Positions 56,147 to 64,000 of a stretch of DNA of 64,000 nucleotides are shown piece by piece. Source of the stretch: Panagrolaimus kolymaensis (lineage: Eukaryota; Nematoda; Chromadorea; Rhabditida; Panagrolaimidae). The notes under the pieces are model-generated. The model did not search any database and was not told the origin of the DNA. It saw only the letters and a program-made list of their open reading frames with translations. A program made the position numbers and the translations under genes. Numbering within the stretch: position 1 is the first letter of the stretch; every line of letters starts with the position of its first letter. The stretch is from the NCBI GenBank assembly GCA_028622995.1, contig JAJQJQ010000028.1, positions 2,356,001-2,420,000 on the forward strand, given 5' to 3'.

Positions 56147-57199
56147 ATGGCATCGAGTTGGTTGATTTTGGCAGAATATATTATTTCTTTAATTTTTCAA
56201 ATTTTAAGTGTATTTATTTTTGGAAATTTAGTTTATAAAACTTTTTTCAAATCCTTTCAAGCTATAGTAATTCCATCGCCATCAATAAATTTTTATTTTT
56301 TTACTCAATCGCTTGCTTCTTTTATTGCATCAATTTATTTAACTTTTTTACTCGTTGGGTGGAGGCCATATCCTACAGAATATCATGCATATTTAATGTA
56401 TTTTATTGGATTATTTCAAAGTATATTTAATACTTTAGCGCCGGTATCAGTTTTCGCTCTTGGACTCGATCGATGTCTCTGTGTTTTATTTCCTTTAAAA
56501 TACACAAAACAACATAATTCTTATCCAACATATTTAGCATTTTTTGTGATGCTTTGTTTTGGCGCGATTTCAATAAATTTTATTATAATCCCGTCATTTC
56601 CAAAAAAATTATATACTCCATGTCCCTCCATTGGATGTATGTTGCCCAAATCAGCTCTAGATGTTTACTTTATTCTTCGATATTTTACCAGTTCGCTAAT
56701 TCTTGCAACCAGTGTAATTTTGCTTATTGTCATTCGACGTAAACTTCTAAATGCTGCTGCTCCCGCCCAAATTGTGGTTTATAAAACTAAAAAGGTATAT
56801 TTACATTTTTTTATATAAAAAAAATCGAAAAATTGATAAAAATTAAAAGTTTCCTCATTCGTAAATTAAATTATTATTAATTTTCAGTCAAACAATCTCG
56901 TTTTAATGACACTTATAACAACATTAGTTTTGGAATTTTTACCATTTCTTGGAAGCATTGTTTTTACTTCGGTTAGTTTTATTACATTAGAAAATTTGGG
57001 AAACAATTAACACATTTATTTTTTATATTTTTAGTTTTTTAATATAAATTTATCTGAATATATTGGTATATATTCCACTGTAACTTCAGCAATTGATTCG
57101 GTATTTTGTGCATTGCTTTATCAGCATGTTTACAAAAAACATCCAATAATAACTTCCAAGCAGATTCCATCATCAAAACTTTTTGTGGTAAATAAATAA
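56147..57199 (+). CDS. Serpentine chemoreceptor (receptor 4)
   Basis: Tandem paralogue of receptor 3. Three phase-0 exons: 56147-56794, 56888-56971 and 57035-57199, giving 298 residues; exons 2 and 3 have exactly the lengths of receptor 3. I chose ATG 56147, which aligns with the start of receptor 3; ATG 56144 is directly upstream and in frame. ALGLDRCLCVLFPLKYTKQH is identical to receptor 3. Divergence is concentrated in the second extracellular region (CPSIGCMLPKSALDVYF versus CLSFACMAPMSSVEIFV), as expected if ligand binding has changed. TM6 is LVLMTLITTLVLEFLPFLGS and TM7 YSTVTSAIDSVFCALLYQHV. It appears intact. Confidence 0.85.
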
Positions 57200-57268
57200 A
57201 TTTTATTTTATGTATTTATTATTTTTTTTGTAAGCAAATAAATTATACAATAAAAAAATAAAGGCTTA

Positions 57269-58014
57269 CTAAATTCTGGAAATTTTAAAATAATTTGATA
57301 TTCTTTGATACAAAGTAAAATTAAAATTAGAATTTTCATATAAAATTAAATTTATTGCTGCTTGATCGAATCGATGACAACCAGAAAATCTTCCTGGATT
57401 TGAGTAAATTTTCTGAAACATTTTCTTTAAACACGCTTTTTGAACAAAAAACTTACTCCCATGTTGCAAGTCAAAGCTGCTCCAATTGGAGCCATACACT
57501 CAGGTTTCAAACTGCACTCTACTAATCGACGCATAATTTTCCATCCATTTTCGCTTCCAACCCAAAGAATTAGGCCACCTTGAAATTGGGGCACTATTTT
57601 TGTCTAAAAAATACTTTTTGTTAAAAGTCTTAGAAGCATATTTTTACTTTTTCGATATCAATTTTGGGGAAGCAGTCGAACATTTTTGGATGTGTAGTTG
57701 GAAACATTTTATGATTTGATGGAGATAAAAGTGTTACATCGAGTGGATTATTTTCTATGCTTGAAGTTATCAAATCCTATAAAAATGTAAATTTTCGTAT
57801 CGAAAAACAAAAAACTCAAAAAAAACTTACGGTAAAATTGATATTCTTTCCAAAAATCACTGAAGTATCAAAACTTAATAAAATTTTGTGATCTTTTAAA
57901 GCCATGGCAGAATAAATAGGTTTGAACCGATAATTTTTCAAAATTCGAATATTTTTAGGGTAATTTTTAAATGGAAATTTTATGATTTTTGCAATGGGAC
58001 AAGCTTTTTGATAT
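57269..58014 (-). CDS. DUF1647 protein, 3' part
   Basis: Downstream part of a reverse-strand gene split by an LTR element. It consists of the rest of the split exon (58010/58014-57831), then 57776-57648, 57603-57457 and 57412-57269, all phase 0. DUF1647 proteins are nematode-enriched, secretory-pathway, glycosyltransferase-like; their activity is not known to me. Family marks here are FPFKNYPKNIRILKNYRFKP, the DxS-like LLSFDTSVIF, VECSLKPECMAPIGAALTCN, and the closing GRFSGCHRFDQAAINLILYE. The C-terminus follows shortly after. With the element and one 4-bp target copy removed, the frame runs on from 59208-59408 without a shift. As it stands the exon is broken. Confidence 0.8.
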
Positions 58015-58015
58015 T

Positions 58016-58207
58016 TGTGCGATCGCGGCAGCGATGCATTCCCAAAACATCCTTTTTATTGCTGCTTCATCGCTCTCCGTTAAAAAGAGCGTCGAAGCAA
58101 GCATTTTCTTCACTTGTGAACTATCCATCGAAATGTAAACAGCCGATCGGCCGATCTGTGCTTAATAAATATTGAAACCAAAGGACTTAAATTTCCTATA
58201 TTTTACA
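58016..58207 (+). repeat. Left LTR of the short element
   Basis: 192 bp, TG...CA; includes a GC-rich GATCGGCCGATC palindrome and AATAAA near its 3' end. Confidence 0.88.
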
Positions 58208-59015
58208 TGGGGGCTCTAGCCATCTGCATTGCTGAAAAAGCAGTGTATGTATCGAAACTGTCATCTATTTAATGGTGTTTTTTACCTCACAAGTCAAAAA
58301 CCTAAAATTTTCACCATTAACTTCATCGTCGCTTATTTTTTTGCCGGGAGGGATCGCTGCATGGTATTTGCGATTTCCTTAATTTTTATCTTAATTTATG
58401 CAATAATGACCACATCAAACATCTGTGAGTCTACGCCAAAAATGTGTCTCACATTGTTGTTAATTATTCATGGTCAAAGAAATCTCAATGTTTATTTTGA
58501 ATGGTCGCTGTTACGAATCAAGATAGTTGACTACCTCGCCTTTGAAATGGCATTTATGTATGGGCTATTGCTAGAAAGGATACGTTAAATTCCGTGAGAG
58601 ATTGAGATGCCTAGCCACCGAAACTTGGATTTCTTTTGACATCATTTTCATCATGCCATTTATTGCTCATCAACATACTTTTAATATTACTGAACAACAA
58701 TCATGGGACATAGTGAACCGCAAAGTTTCATCAAAAAATACTTGGTCATTCGTGGATATTTTTGCTTCCTTAGAGCCATCCGTTGATCCATTGATATTTC
58801 GGCAACGCCGCTGTCATGAGAACAGATAGTGAAATTCCGGTGTCACTAACTTTGCTTCCTCTAATTTTTGATTGTTTGTTAAAAAACCTTAATCCAAAAA
58901 TAAGCTAAACTTAAATTGTAACTTTATTTGAAAAACTTTTGAAACATTTCATATCGTTTGAAATTGTTACTAACCCAAACATATTGTTAAACTTTTCTCT
59001 TCTTTTTGTCGGGAG

Positions 59016-59207
59016 TGTGCGATCGCGGCAGCGATGCATTCCCAAAACATCCTTTTTATTGCTGCTTCATCGCTCTCCGTTAAAAAGAGCGTCGAAGCAA
59101 GCATTTTCTTCACTTGTGAACTATCCATCGAAATGTAAACAGCCGATCGGCCGATCTGTGCTTAATAAATATTGAAACCAAAGGACTTAAATTTCCTATA
59201 TTTTACA
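59016..59207 (+). repeat. Right LTR of the short element
   Basis: Matches 58016-58207 at an offset of exactly 1000 bp; followed by ATAT. Confidence 0.88.
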
Positions 59208-59408
59208 ATATATATTTTGATTTAACACTCGAGCTATAATTTTGGTTGCAAGGAAGAACAATGCTTTCACAATGAGTAATTTTTTTCTTTGATTTTTCAT
59301 AGCAATCTCTTTTTCTTTTTTTTCAATATAAACGCAACCATACTTTAAAATAAACACAATGAGCAAAGTATAACACAATTTTCCTACATTATTAGATAAC
59401 ATTGGCAT
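59208..59408 (-). pseudogene. DUF1647 gene, 5' part cut off by the LTR element
   Basis: 67 codons from ATG 59408 (MPMLSNNVGKLCYTLLIVFI) with a likely TM anchor (LCYTLLIVFILKYGCVYI), then a basic stem and LLIVKALFFLATKIIARVLN followed by QNIY at the insertion. The frame matches QKACPIAKII on the other side of the element, so this is the same exon. The full coding sequence would be about 266 residues, short for the family, so an upstream exon may be missing or the gene may already have been reduced. Confidence 0.55.
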
Positions 59409-60101
59409 TTATTCTATCACGTCATTTCACAGATTAATTTTCGTGATGTTTACTTTTACAAGCATCCTTCTTGTTTTCAATATGATGAAATTGCCTTAAT
59501 TTGGATAAAGTTTTTTGAAAATTTATTATATAAAAAAATGTGGAAAAAAGATGGGAAAAATTATTTAAATAAAACGCAAAAATGAAGTTAAAATACGTAA
59601 AGTTTATTTTGAATGAACTCTCTTTGAGAGTTTCTTTTACTTTCATTCTTTGTTTAACAAAAATTTTCTTCCTTTTTCAGCAACAACGGTTCCACCACAT
59701 CCCACTAGAAAATATGAAAAGATAATAAATAAGTATGTGACGACTTTCGACAAAATAATTTTGGTACACCATGGTACTACGCTTTTTACATTTTTTCTGG
59801 CGATTGAGACGAAAATGCAAAACACAAGATGCTTCAATGATTATAATCTGACACTCCTTTATTTTCTCTTTTTCTCAATAAGTTCGGCTGTTGTTATTTG
59901 ATGCTGGGTGTTTATCATATCATTATTTTGCTCACAACTCATCGCAAACAATTATTTGCGGGAAGCATTAAATTTTTTTGTTTACATAATTAATTGTAAA
60001 ATTTCGAAACAATTTCTACAAAAGAAACTTATTTATTTTCAAAAATTGTTAAGCTTTTTTATGAGCTACAAAAATTTAAATAAAATCTTAGGTTTAAGCC
60101 G
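59409..60101. other. No gene supported
   Basis: AT-rich spacer between two reverse-strand genes; short overlapping ORFs on both strands without features. Confidence 0.4.
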
Positions 60102-60720
60102 TTAATAAGGATACACATTTTCTTTAGGTAATTTTGTTTTAGCTTGTTGGATCTCTCCATTCCCCACTAATTTTCCAATTTCTTTCATAAAAACTGTAAC
60201 ATCAGTAATTTCCACAATCCATTCATTTATATACTTTTCCACCGCTTCTTTAGATAACCCAATTTGAATCGATCTTATCGTTGGTAGTTTTTCTAATTTT
60301 ATATCTCTTTGTGGATCCCATTGAATTATCACTGGCATTTTTTCGCAATCCTTACTTTGACTTAAAGAAGAATTTTTTAATGCCCATTCAAACCCGCTTC
60401 GCTTTATTTTGATTGCTAATATTCTTTCTTGGTTGAGTTTAGAAGCCCATCCACTTCGATATGCCATCCATAAATATGATGGTTTGATCCAAGTCATTCG
60501 TTCAAGTTTAAATGGAGGTGAAACAAATGTTTGAGCTTTAATTGCTGCATCGGCAATCAAGTCATTATATGCTTGATAAACTGTTATAGTTTCATCATCA
60601 TAAACAGCTCGAATTTGTTTGGTTATTGGATCGCTAAAAATTAAGAATATATGATTAAAAAATAAACATAAAGAAAACAAGTTAAATAGCGACTCTCATT
60701 TACTCATATATCCTTGGCAT
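60102..60720 (-). CDS. DUF4291 family protein
   Basis: Two exons: 60720-60704 and 60633-60102, joined at GA|C in frame, about 182 residues. The domain is nearly complete and strongly conserved: QIRAVYDDETITVYQAYNDL, then FVSPPFKLERMTWIKPSYLW, MAYRSGWASK, QERILAIKIKRSGFEWAL, VIIQWDPQRD, and RSIQIGLSKEAVEKYINEWI then VEITDVT. DUF4291 is mainly known from bacteria and fungi; its biochemical role is not established. I start at ATG 60720 (MPRIYD). An ATG at 60791 opens a frame (MGSLERRNIDK) that would join the same protein (LYEVPIKGYATRMPRIYD) if the A run near 60763 had one more A. The intron and AT-rich codon use indicate a resident nuclear gene. Confidence 0.88.
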
Positions 60721-60791
60721 ACGTGTTGCGTAACCTTTAATCGGAACCTCATAAAGTTTTTATCGATATTTCTTCTTTCTAAACTTCCCAT

Positions 60792-61488
60792 TTTTGATTT
60801 AAAAATAAATTAAGTTTTAGAATTTAAAAAAATTTCATTAAAAATGTAAGTCAAAAAAGAACGCAACGCCAGCAAAAATACTTAACTCAAACAAGAGCAA
60901 TTATTTAAAAAAATTTAGCTAACTCAAACCTGTTAGAAATCTTTGAAAAGTCTATTAACTCTGACATAATAGAATTTAAAATAAATTTAAAAAATAATCA
61001 GGTCGAAGAAGATAATGAAAACGTGCGGTTTTGATAAGTAAAATCTAGGATAAATAAAGCTTACAAAAATAAAAAAGCGACAATAAAAAAAGTTGCAAAA
61101 TATTATGCAAGAACAAATTAATGACTCATTGCATTTTTAAAAGTGTTGAACAAAAAAAAGTAGAACATGAAAAGAATTTTTTTCATTAAAAATTGCCTTT
61201 TGGGAAGTGTGTTTCCAAGGTGCAAAGTTTAAAAAATCCAATTGCGAGATTCTATTCTTTCGAGCTATGAATAATAAAAAAGCAGACATGAATCATTATG
61301 CAAAATTTATTAGCAAAAAAAACAAAGAAAAAAATTATTTGTATAAATTATTTAAAGCTTTTTTAAACCAAACATAATATAAACTGATTAAACCATAATA
61401 TATACAAATACATATACATCGGGGCTTTATAAATTTATTATACGTTTTTGTTTGTTTTTATGCATAAATGCGTTCGTTTGAAATATGA
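60792..61488. other. No gene seen
   Basis: AT-rich spacer; nothing recognisable on either strand. Confidence 0.45.
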
Positions 61489-61819
61489 TTAACAAACGGC
61501 AGCAGCTTGGTCATCAGCGATTTTTTTGGCAACATCTGCAGCATCATCACAAGCTTTTTTGGCTACGGCTTTTGTTGCATCATCAGAATTATCCATGGCA
61601 ATTGCAGCAGCTTTATCACATGCAGCTTTAGCATTGATTCGAGCATCTTCTGATGCAGCTTTAACATCTGAACATGCATCAGCATTAGCCTAAAATAATA
61701 ATGTTCGTTAATTAAAGATAAAAATAATTTTTTTATAATTGCAAACTTACTTTTGATGTGTAAATAGTTAAAAGAATCATTGAAATAATAACAATAGTGG
61801 AAGTTTTTGAAGAGAACAT
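61489..61819 (-). CDS. Secreted alanine-rich peptide
   Basis: Two exons on the reverse strand: 61819-61751 and 61689-61489, phase 0, 89 residues. Exon 1 is a signal peptide (MFSSKTSTIVIISMILLTIY), cleaved near ANA at the start of exon 2. The mature peptide is about one third alanine with regularly spaced Asp and Lys (DACSDVKAASEDARINAKAA, then CDKAAAIAMDNSDDATKAVA, then KKACDDAADVAKKIADDQAA and AVC). It should form amphipathic helices; four cysteines could link them. Alanine-rich helices recall antifreeze-type or surface-coat proteins, but no family match can be claimed. A TATA box lies about 75 bp upstream. Each exon is short enough to be missed by ORF searches. Confidence 0.7.
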
Positions 61820-62846
61820 TTTTATTTTGTTTTGAATGAAGGAATTGAAATGAGAAATGAAGTTGGTTTAATAAGTGATGGTTTTATGGAGACTATTTAT
61901 ACTAAAAATTTTACAACCAAAAGCAGGTTTAATAGTTCAAAGCTAATAAATTTTGAAACAACTTCAACGTTATTTTTGTCAACACAGTTATGATTTTGTC
62001 TGGAAAAATGTGATAATTTTCATTGTTCTCTTCCCAACAATGTCCACAAACCAATCAAATAATGATATTTTTCGTCTATTTCTCTGCAAATTCTCTCCTT
62101 TTTTACTAAGGAGAAAGTTTTTTTCTATTTTTATTTCCAAATAATGTCCACAAAAGAAAAAAATATATTCTTTTTCTCTGTGCACTCTCTCTATTTTATA
62201 AAATGAAGGTTGACAAATTTTTTGGATTGTTGATTTATGGGTGTTTTTTGAGGTTTGAGGATCACTGTTATTGCATTTGAAAATGGTTTTATTAGTTTAC
62301 ATAGGAAATTTATTTTAATAGTTTTAGGGAAAAAATAATAGTATCCGAGCAAAAATTGTTTTCCATTGAAAGATGGGTTTCAAAAATATAAATTGTGAGG
62401 GTGTGGGATCAGCTGTCTTCAAAGTGTCAATCTAATTTTCTTGGTCAGAGATTAAACAAACTCGAATTTGTTTTCGTCCATTAAATAATTTTGATGAATT
62501 TTCGATAAACTTGAAACACATTTAAAAACTAAAATAAAGATAGAAGACGCTTTTCTCTTTTTTTGGTGGGAAAAGTTTTGCTGTATATCATAACATTTTC
62601 GAAATTAAAAAAAAGTTTGAAATCAGTTTATGAGAAATTCTGCACTCAAAAGTAATCGATGCAACAAAAAGAATCAATATTTTATAGAGAAATGAAAAAG
62701 TTATTGATTTTTGTCTCTTATAAATTTTGTTTGACAATATAAAAAGTTCCACATGTAGTTGGTTAAAGAAATAAAATATGTTTTCATTTTATCGCAATAA
62801 TAATAAACACTTTGGAGATTTTTATGTAACTCTGGTAATGATAAAG
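61820..62846. other. Promoter region, then no gene seen
   Basis: Contains the TATA box of the alanine-rich gene; the rest is AT-rich with short ORFs (61953-62144, 61988-62185) lacking support. Confidence 0.4.
61893..61901 (-). promoter_or_regulatory. TATA box candidate (TATAAATAG)
   Basis: On the reverse strand about 75 bp upstream of ATG 61819, the same spacing as for the other secreted-peptide genes. Confidence 0.6.
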
Positions 62847-63424
62847 TTAGATCATTGGCAATTCTAAAAAAAATCAATTCAAAAAGAAAAAAAATTGAAA
62901 ATTTAAATTTTTTTGTTACTTACTAAGCAAATTTGAGGCAGCTAAAAGCTCGATATTTTGAAAAATAACCAATTCATTATCAATAAGTTTAGCAATGCCG
63001 GTAAAAGCAAAAACATCAAAACGATATTTATCAAAGAATGGTCGTCGTAAGTTTTTGATCCATTGTGTCAAAATTGCTAATAAAGGAAGTTTGTAGGGAG
63101 TGCTTAAAAAAATATTTTTAATAGAATTATAATAACATTTGGGGCTAACTTTTTGCAAATTTCTTCCAAAATCATATTTATATAATCACGTAATTGGTTG
63201 TACTCAATTTGTCGTAAATAAAAATATGGTGAAACCGAACTTAACTCCATCCAATATTCTATGTCCTTTTCACCTGCTAAATTTGCATTATCAAAATTTG
63301 AGACTAGTTTATTTAATTCTTCAACTAAATTAATATCCATGGAATATAAAAAGGGTGGAAAAACGACGTCATTTTCATCACTTTTATACAAACAAAACCT
63401 TGGCGATTTCGTTTGTTGGAAATG
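62847..63424 (-). CDS. Unrecognised protein, 5' end unresolved
   Basis: Three reverse-strand exons with consistent phases: 63424-63150, 63102-62924 and 62863-62847. The encoded segment reads HFQQTKSPRFCLYKSDENDV, then FPPFLYSMDINLVEELNKLV, EYWMELSSVSPYFYLRQIEY, RDYINMILEEICK, then TPYKLPLLAILTQWIKNLRR and PFFDKYRFDVFAFTGIAKLI, ending NLLKLPMI. It is helix-rich and soluble-looking, without signal peptide or TM. The first exon begins at an acceptor (TTTTTATAG), so an upstream start exon is missing from this model; an internal ATG exists at YSMDI. I do not recognise the family. The codon composition and three in-frame joins support a real gene. Confidence 0.5.
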
Positions 63425-64000
63425 CTATAAAAAAACATAGACATTTTTCATTAATTTTCGAACAATGGATTATGTTAGTCATCTTCATTTAAAATAGGTA
63501 AGCTCTTCTAATTTAAACGCACATCACTATTTTTTCACTATTTTTAACAAAATTCGATATTTTTGTAGCTTTTCAAAATACTTTTTAAAAAATGTAAACA
63601 ACTATTTTTGGTAGTTTTTCTTATTTTAAGAATACAAAAGATTTTTTGCATTAGTCAGCTCTCCTTATCAGAACAATTCAACAACCTTTTGTGAAAAGGA
63701 GCTTTGAATCAGAAAAATTTTTTGTGGTTGGAAAACAAACTATTAAATAAGGTTTTGATGCAAAAAAGCCGGGCTCAAAAAAAATATATTTCGTTTGAAA
63801 ATTTAAAATCTTATGTTTGTCATTTTATGTTAGTGGTCTTTTTCTCTGCTGAATATAAATTAGTTTTAACAGAAGCCGAATATTTTGCCACACTTTGCAT
63901 ATTTCATTTTTTTACTCTAATAGGTTTTGAAAACATCTAACAGAAAACTTTTCTCTTCTACAACTTGGAGTAAAAAGAACAACACACATTTTACAACTTT
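63425..64000. other. No gene supported
   Basis: Should contain the start of the preceding gene. The ORF at 63704-63940 (plus) is not supported by any feature. Confidence 0.35.

Larger units (their letters stand above)
58016..59207 (+). mobile_element. Short LTR element (TRIM-like)
   Basis: 1192 bp: two 192-bp direct repeats (58016-58207 and 59016-59207) starting TGTGCGATCGC and ending TATTTTACA, with an 808-bp interior. The repeats appear identical by eye. A primer-binding-site-like TGGGGGCTCTAGCC begins right after the left LTR. The 4-bp ATAT at 58011-58014 recurs at 59208-59211, with one extra T at 58015. No gag or pol is encoded; interior ORFs (58229-58588, 58602-58829) are unrecognised and probably not retroviral. 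The element lies antisense in a DUF1647 exon. Confidence 0.88.

Noticed and set aside
58229..58829. Interior ORFs of the short LTR element as gag
   Set aside because: No capsid, zinc-knuckle or polymerase motif; two short unrelated frames only.

Overview
The window is nuclear DNA from a nematode. It is very AT-rich, with genes made of short exons separated by introns that are mostly about 40-200 bp, have GTAAG-type donors and TTTTAG/TTTCAG acceptors. The gene families are nematode-typical: serpentine chemoreceptors, DUF229 proteins, a DUF1647 protein, UDP-glycosyltransferases and an alpha-1,3-fucosyltransferase. Base composition would suit a very AT-rich clade IV worm (root-knot nematodes or Strongyloides relatives), but the species cannot be fixed from this sequence alone. 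Exon models below were made by hand from splice signals, frame continuity and paralogue comparison.

Layout. 1-908: a long inverted-repeat (foldback) element. 1.8-2.5 kb: decayed coding sequence. 3.4-8.7 kb: two tandem srg/srv-like receptors, the second with a foreign two-exon gene fragment in an intron. 9.0-18.8 kb: a duplicated pair of units, each an F-box-like lineage-specific gene plus a 10-cysteine secreted protein, flanking a reverse-strand J-domain-like membrane protein and a relic receptor exon. 19.5-21.1 kb: tandem small secreted peptides. 21.2-22.0 kb: a multi-pass membrane protein. 23.8-25.8 kb: a UDP-glycosyltransferase broken by two stop codons. 27.1-35.6 kb: three tandem DUF229 genes. 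36.9-39.6 kb: a 5'-truncated second glycosyltransferase split by a Mutator-like element.

40.5-49.4 kb: a reverse-strand double Hsp70-like gene split within one exon by a 6.3-kb LTR retrotransposon with apparently identical LTRs. 50-52.2 kb: the fucosyltransferase gene, with tRNA-like repeats in its first intron. 53.5-57.2 kb: two tandem receptors made by a segmental duplication. 57.3-59.4 kb: a DUF1647 gene split in an exon by a 1.2-kb LTR element. 60.1-60.8 kb: a DUF4291 gene. 61.5-61.8 kb: an alanine-rich secreted peptide. 62.8-63.4 kb: an unrecognised gene.

The region reads as a fast-turnover accessory neighbourhood: tandem families for sensing, conjugation or surface glycosylation, and secretion. 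Three different transposon types have landed in coding exons, and in all three cases removing the element plus one target-site copy restores the reading frame. Several genes also carry apparent one-base shifts in homopolymer runs, which may be real decay or assembly error.
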